The notes below the pieces were generated by a model, which was not told the origin of the DNA, ran no database searches, and worked only from the letters and a program-made list of their open reading frames with translations. 64,000 nucleotides of DNA from Ktedonobacter robiniae (GTDB lineage Bacteria > Chloroflexota > Ktedonobacteria > Ktedonobacterales > Ktedonobacteraceae): NCBI RefSeq assembly GCF_016587375.1, contig NZ_BNJG01000006.1, forward strand, positions 171,923 through 235,922, given 5' to 3'. Position numbers and translations under genes: made by a program. Positions within the stretch are counted from its first letter, which is position 1. Each line of letters starts with the position of its first letter. This document shows, in pieces, positions 16,137 to 26,365 of the stretch.

Positions 16137-16724
16137 TCATGTTTTTCCCATGTTTGCGCTGCGCCAGGCTTGCCCTCTTCCTGCTGTTGCTGCGTCATAT
16201 TGTTGCACCTGGAGTTGGATAGTTGGTGGTGGTTGATCTGGTGCTGCAATCAGATGGGCGGCATAGCTTTTGCAGCCGATGAAGAACCACAATTGGAAGT
16301 CGGCGATCGTGTGTCCTGCTGAGTTCGAAATTTGTTGGTCCTCCATGATGGTAATTTGCTGATCGAAGCAAGAGCCACTGCCATGCTCTCGGCTCTCTAG
16401 CGGGGTGTGAGGGCGGAGTGGAAGGACGCCGTTGCAGGTTGTAGGTGATGGGTGCTGGGCACAAGGACGGGAGTCATAGCTCTGGGGAGTAGTTGCCCCT
16501 TGGTGGGTATGGCCTGCATGGGCGAAGGCGTTCGCCGCGTCCATGGTGCTTGTGGGAGCGGGGGGAGGAGTGGTCGCGCGTGGGTGTGTGTCCTGGCTTG
16601 TCTTCGCGCGCGGGTGGGCATTCTGGTTTGCCATGGTGTTCATGGTCGACCAGCCTATCCCCAGGATAAGTATTTGGAGGAGGAGGACGAGTGCCAGGAG
16701 TCCAGGCAGGAATCGTTTCTTCAT
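16137..16724 (-). CDS. Secreted DUF2690-like protein, paralogue 1
   Basis: A 195-aa protein with a signal peptide or membrane anchor (KKRFLPGLLALVLLLQILIL), a Thr/Pro/His-rich linker, then a conserved part: YDSRPCAQHPSPTTCNGVLP and DFQLWFFIGCKSYAAHL. Cys spacing and the C-x-sPs-x-C / LxLWyf-x-gC pattern resemble DUF2690 extracellular domains. ATG 16724 has AAAGGAG ten bases upstream. The C-terminus differs from its paralogue and ends in MGKT, where a TTTTTCCCATG repeat may have replaced the original end. Function unknown; extracellular by signal. Confidence 0.7.
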   Translation of the reverse strand: MKKRFLPGLLALVLLLQILILGIGWSTMNTMANQNAHPRAKTSQDTHPRATTPPPAPTSTMDAANAFAHAGHTHQGATTPQSYDSRPCAQHPSPTTCNGVLPLRPHTPLESREHGSGSCFDQQITIMEDQQISNSAGHTIADFQLWFFIGCKSYAAHLIAAPDQPPPTIQLQVQQYDAATAGRGQAWRSANMGKT

Positions 16725-16950
16725 GTACTCTATGCTCCTTTCGCGGGGTGTATGTTTTGGGACACTGGAAGGTGTGTATGTGTGTATTCTATGGGCGTGG
16801 TGCGCTCTCCAGCGGCGCGGGTACGTGTTGGATGTTCATTCATCGTGTGTTTCGGTGCCTGACCTTTCTGGCGTGCTGGTTGGGCTGGTTGGCGCATGTA
16901 CGTGGCTCGCTCCTGTGTGATGAGCAGGAACACGCAGGAGCGAGCGGTGC

Positions 16951-17691
16951 TTAGGAGTTCTGCCCATTGATGGTGGTGGGTTGGCCGTTGGCATAGTAGC
17001 CACTGAAGGCGGTAGAGGTCTGCTGGTTGACGTGCAGGATGGCTGATGCCCGGACAGGGGCATCGGGACTGAAAAGCAGGGGAGACCAGATTTCCTGCTC
17101 CTGGAGAGGACCAATGGCTTGTGTGGTTGAAGGGAGCAGCTTCTCTTCATCGCCGAGATGCCAGAAGAGCTGGGTAATCCCATTGAGAATACCGCTGCCA
17201 TCATACTGATCCACCTGGAGTTGGAGCGTTGGCTGTTGCCCATTGGCGTCTGGCCTGGCCAGAAGATGGGCGGCATAGCTTTCGCAGCCGGTGAAGTACC
17301 ACAACTGCAAGGTGCCGATGCGTTGTCCGGCGGCGTTGGTGAGTTGTTGGTCCTCCAGAATGTGGGGCTGATGGTCAAAGCAGAATCCATTGCCACTATC
17401 GCGGTTATCCGGAGAGAAGTGAGGGATCACAGGAAGGACGCCGTTGCAGTTCGTTGGTGATGGGTTTCCAGCGCAAGGGCGAGAATCATAGGGATTGTTG
17501 GCCCTGGTTTGCGTGCGTTCTTCTTGCGTGAATGCCTGCGCCAGGTCCAGGATGTGAGGAGCAGGAATGCCCATGCTCCGATGCGCTTGTTGCTTGCCCC
17601 CATGAAGACTGTCATGCCAGTAGATACTGGACATGAGTGTTGGCAAGAGGAGTCCTAGCGCCAGGAAGCAGACCAGAGATGGCCGTGTCAT
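16951..17691 (-). CDS. Secreted DUF2690-like protein, paralogue 2
   Basis: A 246-aa protein from ATG 17691 (AAGGA nine bases upstream). Signal peptide TRPSLVCFLALGLLLPTL, then a conserved region with YDSRPCAGNPSPTNCNGVLP, CFDHQPHILEDQQL and LQLWYFTGCESYAAHLL, and a C-terminal beta-rich part ending in YYANGQPTTINGQNS. Four Cys could form two disulfides. Related to the 16137-16724 product. Its last 125 bp are duplicated at 53381-53505. Its upstream 45 bp recur at 24877-24922. Extracellular role unknown. Confidence 0.75.
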   Translation of the reverse strand: MTRPSLVCFLALGLLLPTLMSSIYWHDSLHGGKQQAHRSMGIPAPHILDLAQAFTQEERTQTRANNPYDSRPCAGNPSPTNCNGVLPVIPHFSPDNRDSGNGFCFDHQPHILEDQQLTNAAGQRIGTLQLWYFTGCESYAAHLLARPDANGQQPTLQLQVDQYDGSGILNGITQLFWHLGDEEKLLPSTTQAIGPLQEQEIWSPLLFSPDAPVRASAILHVNQQTSTAFSGYYANGQPTTINGQNS

Positions 17692-17711
17692 GTAGAGTTT
17701 TCCTTTCACTA

Positions 17712-17757
17712 AGGATATGCTATTGTAAGTGAGAGAGGGGGAGAAGAATGAAGGGGG
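17712..17757. repeat. ~46-bp upstream repeat shared with 24877-24922
   Basis: TAAGGATATGCT[A/G]TTGTAAG, GAGAGAGGGGGAGAAGA and GTGAAGG-type words occur in the same order at both places. Each copy sits between a leftward secreted-type frame or remnant and a rightward small gene (17941 and 25155), so it may be a duplicated promoter region. Confidence 0.6.
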
Positions 17758-17940
17758 TGAGGGATATGCGCGGCAGGAGCGGGTGATGGACCTGGTGGAC
17801 GCGATAAATGAGCAGTGGGACCGCAGGACGCTGCGCTTTGGGTCGCAGGGGACGCAACGAACGTGGTTTATGCGATAGGCGCGTCGATCGCAGCGCTTTA
17901 CCATGAGGTGGGACGAATTGTTACAGGTTGGGGAGATGTG

Positions 17941-18270
17941 ATGAGAGACGAGCGGGTGCAATTTCGTTTGCCGATGTCGGCGAGGGCGATGAGACTGGCG
18001 GTAGAGTTGTTTCAGCGGCAGTTGAAGGCCGACCACTGCTATCTCTATGTTCAGGGGCACGTCGTCATTCAAACAGATCAGGTCTGCGAAATTCGTGGGT
18101 GGGCCAGCGTTGTTGGCCCAGATACCGAGCGAGATCTGCTGATTTTGGGCGATATGGAGGACGTTTTTGGAGCGAACTGGAACCGGGTGCGCCCAACGAC
18201 CTCGGCCAGGCTGCTGCTTTCCACCCATCCACTTGGTGAAGAGGGGGAACATCTCCAACGTCGCTGTTGA
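17941..18270 (+). CDS. Small protein of unknown function, family shared with 25155-25469
   Basis: ATG 17941 follows GGGGAG. The 109-aa product begins MRDERVQFRLPMSARAMRLA and contains QVCEIRGWASVVGPDTERDL. The 25155 product has the same layout: MR, a short strand, LPxxxRxMxLA, then a strand and REWGEVGALDMELDL. The resemblance suggests one family. Both genes diverge from the same ~46-bp repeat. No function known; no Cys motif or membrane segment. Confidence 0.55.
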   Translation: MRDERVQFRLPMSARAMRLAVELFQRQLKADHCYLYVQGHVVIQTDQVCEIRGWASVVGPDTERDLLILGDMEDVFGANWNRVRPTTSARLLLSTHPLGEEGEHLQRRC

Positions 18271-18600
18271 GAAACGGCTTCTCTCTGTACGTTGGCGGGC
18301 GTGGCATATTGGCGTTGAAACCGGCCAGGTTCGCGCTACCCAGAGGTGGACCAGCATGAGCATGGTATCCCCGGACACAAAGGGCCCGCAAGAGAATGTG
18401 TTTTCTGGAAGCGCCTACGATAGGTAGAAGGTGGATAGGACACGTCGCAGACAAGAAAAGACATGTCTGCGACGGCTTGTGAAGCGAGCGTGAGGCGTAG
18501 GGGGCGTGTGTCTGTTCCACGCAAACACGAGGTGGCAGCAGAGAACGTCTCCAGAGAAGCCAGGAATCGCCTGGAGCAGGTGACGAAGCAAGGAGCTGAG

Positions 18601-18831
18601 ATGACCCCAAAGCACCAAGAGATCATAGATACAACATTGCAGGCGATCCAGGCGCGCGAGCGGCAGTACCACCGTGCGCTCAGTCTTCCTCCTGAGGAGC
18701 CGTTTTGCACGCGGAGCGTTGAAGAACTGCGTGCGAGTTTGCTGGGCCAGAAATTGTGTTGGATTGCGGAGTATGTCGAAGGCTACCCCGCAGCGGTTCA
18801 ACCAGAGCGACGAGAGCAGGAGTGGGGATGA
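18601..18831 (+). CDS. 76-aa helical protein of unknown function
   Basis: ATG 18601 has AAGGAG five bases upstream. The product is helical (TPKHQEIIDTTLQAIQARE, VEELRASLLGQKLCWIAEYV) and acidic at the end. A longer frame from 18463 has no ribosome site. Family not recognised. The 330 bp before it (18271-18600) show no other gene. Confidence 0.55.
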   Translation: MTPKHQEIIDTTLQAIQARERQYHRALSLPPEEPFCTRSVEELRASLLGQKLCWIAEYVEGYPAAVQPERREQEWG

Positions 18832-18934
18832 CGCACGGTTGAGATCATTGGGGGCATGCGCAGGGAGGTCTACCAGGTGGCATCCATCGTCTATGGTTCA
18901 GCGCTGGATGGAAAAACCTGGGCTTTTTCAAAGG

Positions 18935-19000
18935 GATGCTGAGTTTGCACTGGAGTGATGCTGAGTTTGCATTGGAGTGAAGTTGAGTTTGTACTGGAGT
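18935..19000. repeat. Three tandem 22-bp repeats
   Basis: GATGCTGAGTTTGCACTGGAGT (unit 22 bp) occurs three times head to tail (18935-18956, 18957-18978, 18979-19000); the third copy has four changes. Non-coding. Confidence 0.85.
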
Positions 19001-19152
19001 GTGCGGTGCATTTTGGAGGAAGCAAGCGAAAGGTGATATTTCTTGTGTCCTCCAGAAGAACGTCGCGAACTCATCAATAAGCCCTTTGCATCTACCAAAC
19101 CATTGAGAGGGGGTATTGTCACTACAATAGGAAGTGTACAGGTGCTCAAAGG

Positions 19153-19257
19153 GGGATGCAGAAAACCAGAACAAAATGAATGCATCAAGTATGTTGTTCT
19201 GGTTTTCTGCATCCCCAGAGACTGTCATACTCATACCAGGAGAGTATGACAGTCTCC
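19153..19257 (-). terminator. Two consecutive perfect hairpins after the response regulator
   Basis: GGGATGCAGAAAACCAGAACA (19153-19173) pairs perfectly with 19195-19215 (21 bp), and GAGACTGTCATACTC (19219-19233) pairs with 19243-19257 (15 bp). They lie 29 bp downstream of the leftward kinase/regulator unit. There is no classical T-run, so they may stop or stabilise the transcript. Confidence 0.6.
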
Positions 19258-19285
19258 GGACCATATTTTAGAAAACCATTTCTCC

Positions 19286-19684
19286 TTATGGTGCAAGCAG
19301 TTCTGCGATCAGTTGTAACAGTGCCTCCAGGTCAAAGGGTTTCTGTAGTGTTCTGAGGTGATCCAGGGCACCGTTTCCTTGTGGCAAATCAGCACTCATC
19401 AGGAGGATGGGGCACTGCTTCCCCCTTTCTCGGCGACGCAGGTGGTCAGCGAGTTCCAGCCCATTCATCCCAGGGAGATGGTAGTCGAACAGAAACAATG
19501 CAGGCGTGATGGTTGAGAGCATATTCAGTGCGCTCTCGCCACTTGACGCAAGATAGCCTTGATAGGTCGTCTCCTCCTGGAACGTTTCCAGCAGCAGGTT
19601 CCCAAGAACGGGATCATCTTCGACAATGAGAATACTCTTGACAACTACACTCTCATTACATTCCTGGTATTGGGAAGTCTCCAT
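19286..19684 (-). CDS. Single-domain response regulator
   Basis: A receiver-only protein of 132 aa. Acidic pocket EDDP (22-25), phospho-acceptor D67 in LFLFDYHLPGMNG, conserved Ser/Thr in LLMSAD and Lys in LQKPF are all present. There is no output domain, so it acts by protein contact or as a phosphate sink. It starts 9 bp after the kinase stop, in the same operon. A degraded copy is at 48532-48840 and a fragment at 38912-39094. Confidence 0.9.
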   Translation of the reverse strand: METSQYQECNESVVVKSILIVEDDPVLGNLLLETFQEETTYQGYLASSGESALNMLSTITPALFLFDYHLPGMNGLELADHLRRRERGKQCPILLMSADLPQGNGALDHLRTLQKPFDLEALLQLIAELLAP

Positions 19685-19693
19685 GTGCGTTCC

Positions 19694-22600
19694 TCATGTT
19701 CTTTTGCGGGGAAGCGTCACCCGAAAGGTCGATCCTTTTCCTGGTTCGCTTTCGACGGTGATCGTTCCCCCATGGTGTTTCACAATCTCCGCGACAATGT
19801 ATAACCCCATGCCCAGGCCGGGGATTGCTTTCTGCTTGGGATCAGTGACGCGATAGAAGCGGTCAAAAATCTTGTCGCGCTGCTCGCGTGGGATGCCCAG
19901 GCCATGATCGCGTATTCGGATCGTGACCGTCTCTTCGGAAGCGGAGAGATCCACCTCGACGGTCTCTGCGCCGGGAGCATACTTGATAGCATTGCTGAGC
20001 AGGTTGGTGAAGACCTGTCCCAGCCGGTCGCGATCACCTAGCAGGGTTGTCTGCACGCCTCCCCGCACCAGGATGGTATGGCTGGGATGCGTTTGCTGCA
20101 TGGTGTCGACGATCTCCCGCAGCAAGGCATCGAGATCCACCGATTCCTGCCGATACTCGAGCCTGCCCGCCTGGATTTTGGAGACATCCAGCAAGTCTTC
20201 CACCAGCCGGGTGAGTTTGTTGATCTGGGTTTGCATGCTGGAAAGCGCCGAAGCCTGGAGGCCTTGCTTCGTCAGTTGCCGGTGCAGCAAGGTAGTGTGC
20301 AGTTTCAGAGCCGTAAGTGGGTTCCTCAGTTCATGGCTGGCCATGCTGATAAAGTCATCTTTGCGTTGTTCGAGTTCCTTGCGGGCCGAGTTATCCAGCA
20401 CAAAGGCGATCGCCTGGCGTGGCTGATGCTGTAAGAGGACCGCGCCCACAACCACTGGAAGGCGACTGCCGTCTTTACACACGTATTCTTTCTCATAGGG
20501 CGTCAGCGACTGCTGGGCATCAAGTTCCTGATGAGCCTCGAAGGTCCGATCCAGATACTCTGACGGCGTCATCTGCATCCAGTTCATGTTCCCGGCGCGC
20601 AGGTCTTCGCGGGTATAACCGGTCATGCGCAGATAGGTGTCGTTGGCATCCACGATCTGCTCACCTTCGATGATATTGATCCCGATAATGTTGGAGTTCA
20701 TCAGGGCATTCGCGCGCTCCTGGCTTTGACGCAGGGCCTCCTCGATGCGTTTCTGGTCATCAATATCAGTGCTGGTGCCGAACCACTTGATGATCTGACC
20801 CGCTTCATCGCGGACTGGGAGCGCACGGGTTAAATACCAGCGATACTCTCCAGTTCGCCCATCTCTGAGACGCTGTTCGTTCTCAAAGAGTTCACCTGTG
20901 GCAAGGGATTGCTGCCGAAGCGCAAGCGTGTGCTCGGCATCTTCGGGATGCAGGAATTGACGCCATCTATAGTCCCGTATCTGCTCGAAATCGGCCTGCG
21001 TCAGGTCACAGTAGCGCTGATTACAGTAGTCAACACGGCCATCTGGCCGTGCTGTCCACACCAACTGTGGCACCATTTCAGCCAGCACACGGAAGTGCTC
21101 CCGGCTTTCTTTGAGCCGCTGCTCAGTCCGTTTCTGGTCCTCGATGTCGGTGCAGGTGCCAAACCACTTGACGATCTGGCCGGTTTCATCGCGCACCGGC
21201 ATGGCGCGGGCTAAGAACCAGCGATAGCGGCCTGTCTGGCCCTCTCGGAAACGATGTTCGACCTCATAGGGGACGCCTGTGCGAAACGCTCGCTCTCGCA
21301 CCGCCAGGGTGCGCGTGTAATCCTCCGGGTGCACGAACTGGCTCCATCCATAGCCATACAATTGCTCCCGCGTGGCATGGGTATACGCACAAAACCGTTG
21401 ATTCCAGTAGTCTGACAAGCCATCGGGTCGTGCCGTCCAAACCAGTTGCGGTACCGTTTCGGCCAGCACGCGCAAGTTCTGCTCGCTTTCTTTGAGCTGC
21501 TGCTCCGCTCGTTTCTGCTCGTCGATATCGGTGCTGGTGCCAAACCATTTGACGATCTGACCCACTTCATCACGCACGGGCATGGCGCGGACTAAAAACC
21601 AGCGATACTCCCCAGTCTGAGCATTTCTTAGACGCTGTTCGTACTCAAACATGTCTCCTGTGTCCAGGGCATGCAGCCAGTGCGCTCGGTTGCCTTCATG
21701 ATCATCTGGATGGAGAAACTGGAGGTGAGCCCATTGGTCGCTTTGTAGTTGCTCAAGCGTCGATCCGGTGTAGTCACGCCACCGTTGGTTCGTGTACGCG
21801 AACTGGCCATCGGGGCGTTTCGTCCACACCAGTTGTGGCACCATTTCGGCCAGCACCCGCAGGTTTTCCTCGCTGGCTTTGATTTTCTGTTCAGCCTGTT
21901 TCTGGTCCTCAATGTCGGTGCAGGTGCCCACCCAGTGCAGGATCGTGCCTTGCGCATTGCGCTGCGGCACGCCTCGGACCAGAAACCAGCGATACCCTCC
22001 GCTGGTGCCGTCTTGCACGCGATGTTCTACTTCATAGGGCATGCCGGTCTGGATGGAGGTCTGCCACGCCTCCCGTGTCCGAGGCCGGTCATCAGGATGC
22101 AGACCCGCCAGCCAGCCATCCCCTTGGACCTGTTCGAGGGTCATCGCCAGATAGTTGATCAAGCGGTGATTGCTGTAGGTGATTAACCCATCGGGTGCTG
22201 CAATCCAGACGAACTGGGGAATCGTATCAACCAGGGCATGGATTTCTGCTTCGGCTCGCTTGCGCTCGGTGATGTCGGTGCAGGTGCCAAACCACTTGAC
22301 GATCTGGCCTGCTTCATCGCGCATTGGCACCCCGCGAGTGAAAAACCAGCGATACCCCCCGGTCTGGCCATGTCTGATCCGCCCTTCGTGCTCATATATG
22401 GCTCCCATGTCCAGGGCATGCTGCCAGCGAGCTTGCCTGTCTTCACGATCATCAGGATGGAAGAACGGGAGCTGAGCCCAGCGGCAGCCTTGGATCTGCT
22501 CAAGCGTCAACCCGGTGTAGTCACACCAATGCTGGTTTGTGTACTCGTGTTGGCCGTCGGGTCGTGCCACCCACACCAGGTGGGGCACCGTTTCAGCCAG

Positions 22601-23503
22601 CAAACGAAATCGTTCTTCACTCTCTTTGAGCTTTTGTTCCGTCCGTTTCTGCTCCTCAATGTCGGTACAGGTGCCAAACCATTTCACGATCTGCCCTGCT
22701 TCATCGCGCACTGGCAGGGCGCGAGCTAAAAACCAGCGATATCCTCCAGTCCACCCATCCTTGAGGCGATGTTCGTTCTCAAAGATCTCGCCCGTTGCCA
22801 GCGAATGTTGCCGAAGCGTGAGCGCACGCTCCGCATCTTCAGGATGCAGGAATTGACGCCATCCATAGTCCCGTATCTGCTCAAAATCGGCCTGCATCAG
22901 GTCACAATAGCGCTGATTACAGTAGTCAACATGGCCATCCGGTCGTGTCGTCCACACGAGTTGGGGCACTGTTTCAGCCAGTACCCGCCAGTGCTACTCG
23001 CTTTCCTTGCTTTCCTTGAGTTGTTGCTCGACTCGTTTCTGGTCCTCGATGTCGGTGGCAGTCCCAAACCATTTCAGGATCGTCCCCTGATCATCCCTGT
23101 GTGGCACTCCTCTGGCAAGGAACCAGTGATACTCTCCGGTCGTGCCATGGCGCAGGCGCAGTTCTGCTTCATAGGGCCTGCCGGTCTGGACGGCACTCTG
23201 CCACCTCTCCAGGACACGCTGTTGGTCATCGGGGTGGATAGCCTGGAGCCAGCCGTCCCCTTGAGCTTGTTCAGAAGTCATATTGGTAGAGTCACACCAG
23301 CGTTGGTTACAGTATTCACACGAGCCATCGGGGCGCATCATCCAGACGAATTGGGGAATGGTATCGATCAGGACACGGAGTCCTTCTTCCGTCTCGGCGT
23401 CATCAATGCAAAATAACGCATCAAGAAGCGTCTCGAGCATGCTGAGGAGCGTGTCACGCGATGTAAGAGGGCTATACTCGCTGCTTTGTGGATTGAATGT
23501 CAT
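19694..23503 (-). pseudogene. Eight-PAS sensor histidine kinase with in-frame amber codon
   Basis: From ATG 23503 (GGGAG nine bases upstream) the frame is open to the kinase end except for one TAG at 22994-22996 (codon 170), in the linker after the first PAS domain. The reading frame is unchanged on both sides: KESKESE-stop-HWRVLAETVPQLVW. Eight PAS units can be counted by their VPQLVW/IPQFVW starts and TDIxxQKR ends. The kinase core has SHELRNPLTALKL (phospho-acceptor His), NLLSNAIKYAPG, DHGLGIPREQRDKIFDRFYR and GLGMGLYIVAEI. No transmembrane segment, so it is a cytosolic sensor, perhaps of redox or ligands. Without suppression only a one-PAS fragment is made; GTG 22969 has no ribosome site. 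Paralogue: 48850-51126. Confidence 0.85.
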
Positions 23504-23605
23504 ACTGTCTGTCTCCCTTTCACATACCCCCATCCCTGGTGATAAAGATGTTTTCCCGCTTTGAACCTCAAGAAATATCATGCAATGGAGATGATCCCTC
23601 TTCTG

Positions 23606-23717
23606 TCACATCGGTTGGAACAAGCTATGAAAAAGTGTGTGTATGCAATACGTGCGTTTCCCGGAGAGGCCAGGAGCAATGAGCATCTGCCCCGGGCCCT
23701 TTCAGGGCGGCTTTTAG
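23606..23717 (-). repeat. Duplicated leader of the two kinase units, copy 1
   Basis: About 112 bp upstream of the kinase recurs nearly unchanged at 51221-51336, upstream of the second kinase. It includes GGCCAGGAGCAATGAGCATC and CCCCGGGCCCTTTCAGGG. The conserved stretch extends to the start codons. Non-coding conservation suggests a promoter or structured leader that came along with the duplicated module. Confidence 0.75.
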
Positions 23718-23814
23718 GGCTATCCGTTGCAGCGCTTATGTACAACGGAAAACCGTCTCTCCAAGAAAACACATGGTGAAGGATGGTTCTGTCGGCATGA
23801 TGGTATCTCCCTTC

Positions 23815-24114
23815 GATGCTCTCGAGCAGAGCCAGGACACCGCGTAGAGCCTTGTCCATCTGCTGTGGATCTTGTAACGCTCGTGCCAAGACCTATCCTC
23901 CTTGCACGATGGCGACGAGCGTTGTCGCCACATCGGTCGTGTCGATGGTCTCGCTGAGCGCTCCCGCACGTTGGGCCTGCTCAAGGGCTGCGCTGATTTC
24001 CTGTTTGGTAGAGCGAAAGGAGGAGGAGATAGGATGGCGTAATGCTTCTTGGCTGATGACCTCTTCCTGAGTCATTCTCCCCAGGCGACAACCGCGGGTA
24101 GTGTCAACGTCCAT
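23815..24114 (-). pseudogene. TetR-family regulator C-terminal remnant
   Basis: Reading leftward: SAALEQAQRAGALSETIDTT and TTLVAIVQGG, then TAG, then VLARALQDPQQMDKALRGVL in the same frame. This is the ligand-binding/dimer half of a TetR repressor, with TAT to TAG where a Tyr is expected. The N-terminal helix-turn-helix is missing; the remnant breaks at about 24110. Not functional. Confidence 0.65.
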
Positions 24115-25154
24115 TTTTCTCTTGATGATTTTTTACCACTGAACCTTCATGTGAGGTCTTTCAGATCTGCAATGCAGCGTTCGTGCTCTTGTCTTTTCCT
24201 GACACCAAGAAGTATACTCAGATAAAGGGCCTGTTAAAAGGGCCATTTTCAGGTAGACGAAAGGGGCCATTTAAGAAAGATTTTGATTCAGACAGGGGCT
24301 TTAAGGAGAGTAGATACAGTATATCTAAAAGAGCAATACCTGGCAAAAGGCCAGGAATCGCTCTTGACCAGTGTTGTCGCTAAGGTGGTAAGGTTAGCCA
24401 ATTGGCAGAAAATGCTAAAGTGGTAGGGAGGGAGAAGACGGACCCATCAACCAGGGTCTGGATGAGGCGAGCGCTCAGTTGTGGATTGATCGCTCCCTGG
24501 GCATTCCCGGACAGTTCCAGTTTTTTGCGAGCACGCTCCTCCCATTGGCAAGATGGCGACCTGATCCACCGGGGCCAGCGTTCTCCGTTCCAGAGAACAG
24601 AGACCCCTTGCAGTTGCTCCGCAAGGAGCGGCACGCCTGGCGCTCAGGGGCGTCGTCTCAGGCCTCATCGCATGAGTTTGGAAGCGTCTGTTGCCCAAAA
24701 TGGGCGCGGCTGGCACCGCGTGCAGATGCATGCGCCTACAGATTCTCTTACCTACCCATCTTTGTTGTTGAGAAATGAAAAGGGGACCAAATGGCTCCGA
24801 ATGAGAAAAAGAGGGGGCCATGAGGAGAGGGAACCAAGGCGAGTGAGAGGGAAAGGAACCACAGCTACTCTCGTAAGGATATGCTGTTGTAAGTGAGAGA
24901 GGGGGAGAAGAGTGAAGGGGGATCATGCCAGTGTGGGCGTGAGGAGAAATGATAAAGGAGGGAGCCACAAGGAGGAATTGAATAGATATATAGAAATGTA
25001 TGGAAATAGAGAACGTGATAAAAGAGGGTTGCCAAGGAAAAGGAGATCGGGTATCTTAGAAGAGTGATAGGCTTCAATGGATGGAAGGAGCGGAAGGTGT
25101 CTCTGTGAAGAGAAGAACGTGGTGAGAGCGCGATCGCGCTTTGGAGAAGAGCCT
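24115..25154. other. 1-kb intergenic region with dispersed repeats
   Basis: 24166-24216 recurs at 52757-52806; 24200-24320 resembles the reverse complement of 29225-29350. Both contain a conserved TATACT or TATGCT preceded by TTAACA/TTGACA (reading leftward here), so they may be mobile promoter copies. A leftward frame at 24380-24634 has no ribosome site or recognisable domain. 24783-24830 resembles 55512-55560. 24877-24922 is the second copy of the 46-bp upstream repeat. Confidence 0.45.
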
Positions 25155-25469
25155 ATGCGAGTGAGCGAGTCGGTGGTGTTGCCGTTGCCTCGTCGGGTGC
25201 AGATGATGGTGTTGGCCGCGCTGTTGTTTGTTCAGCAGTATGGGGTTGGGGTCAAGATTGAGATGCGCGGCCAGGCGCAGGGGAAAGGGCAGCGGGTGCA
25301 TGTCTTGCGTGAGTGGGGGGAGGTGGGAGCGCTGGACATGGAGCTAGACTTGTTGGGGCTGAAAGATCCGGAGTATGCTGCGGGAGAGAATTATGATGAG
25401 GAAGAGGATGGGCTGAGGTGGGTTAACCCGACAGGCCCGGGAGAATACCGGCTATCGGAGCGAACATAG
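25155..25469 (+). CDS. Small protein of unknown function, family shared with 17941-18270
   Basis: ATG 25155 follows GGAGAAGAG. The 104-aa product starts MRVSESVVLPLPRRVQMMVL, continues with a basic QAQGKGQRVHVLREWGEV and an acidic tail (GENYDEEEDG). It resembles the 17941 product in layout and motif order. Both lie to the right of the same ~46-bp repeat, so the gene and its control region were probably duplicated together. Function unknown. Confidence 0.55.
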   Translation: MRVSESVVLPLPRRVQMMVLAALLFVQQYGVGVKIEMRGQAQGKGQRVHVLREWGEVGALDMELDLLGLKDPEYAAGENYDEEEDGLRWVNPTGPGEYRLSERT

Positions 25470-25602
25470 CTCATTGGAGAAATGCGGGAGGCCTCTGCTG
25501 GCGAGGAAGAGGGCAAAAAGAAAGGACCACATGGGAGTGGCCCTGTGCAAACGATATATATACTGTACCTGATTTTGGGAGAAAAGTCAAGCGTACGGTG
25601 AA

Positions 25603-26147
25603 TTAACGAGGTCCTATAGGCACGAGTTGGACGCCCATTGCGTACGTTTGAATGGGGCATGCATCAGGACCACCGTGATCTTTGGACGCCGCAGTGAAGC
25701 CATTCACATAAGGCTCCAAATCCCACAAGAGGTTGCCAAATCCATTCCCATATTGTACTTCGGCTCCTCCGCCTGAAAGCACATATCCATCTTCAAGAGC
25801 TACAGCCATTCGAGGATGTGAAAGAGTGGAAGAAGTGTCAGTAAAAACTTTGCTTATGATTTGGCCAACATCGATTGGACCGGTGGGTGAGCTACGAGTG
25901 AGTGTCCGCTTTATGCTAAGGGCATAGCTTGTCAATACGGCTGGATCAAAAGCACCTGCGTGATCTTTGGATTCTGCCCTCCACGAAGTATAGTTCCTAG
26001 TCACGAAATCTGCTACGGGAAAAGAAGCAGTTGCTAAGTTGCCATCTCCAGTAAAATCAACGTGAAATCCCCCCCAAGCAGGATTTCGTCAGCGGGAAAA
26101 GTTGCATTTGCGAATGGACGATTAAGTTTGGTGCTTTTTGTCCGGGG
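25603..26147 (-). pseudogene. Gene of repeated VLGGG...WxAxSKDH-type protein, frameshifted in a G-run
   Basis: The intact right part reads LEDGYVLSGGGAEVQYGNGF and FTAASKDHGGPDACPIQTYA, and earlier YTSWRAESKDHAGAFDPA; two similar units can be recognised, each with a GGG-motif and a (W/T)xAxSKDH motif. Upstream, FPADEILLG continues into GFHVDFTGDGNLATASFP only if one G is added to the seven-G run near 26072. No start or signal peptide is found before the tandem repeat at 26159, so the 5' end is also lost. Probably an extracellular beta-rich protein when intact. Confidence 0.55.
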
Positions 26148-26158
26148 GAGTACACTCG

Positions 26159-26210
26159 AATAGAAGGCATGCTCATTGAGGAGGAATAGAAGGCATGCTC
26201 ATTGAAGAGG
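26159..26210. repeat. 26-bp tandem duplication
   Basis: AATAGAAGGCATGCTCATTG plus six bases occurs twice in direct succession (26159-26184 and 26185-26210) with one difference. It truncates the leftward pseudogene. Confidence 0.85.
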
Positions 26211-26365
26211 AATAGAACGCTTCTGTGTTTGAGCAGAAAGATTGAGCCCGCAAGTTTGGAAAGAATAGGACGATGAGAGAATCGCAGGAAGAGTTGTTTT
26301 ACCTGTCCAGTAAACAGTGAGGAACAAGACGTTCTCTCAGTTGAGCACGAGGGAGTTTCCCATCC

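Noticed and set aside
18935..19000. CRISPR-like array
   Set aside because: Only three tandem 22-bp units without unique spacers; no cas genes in the window.
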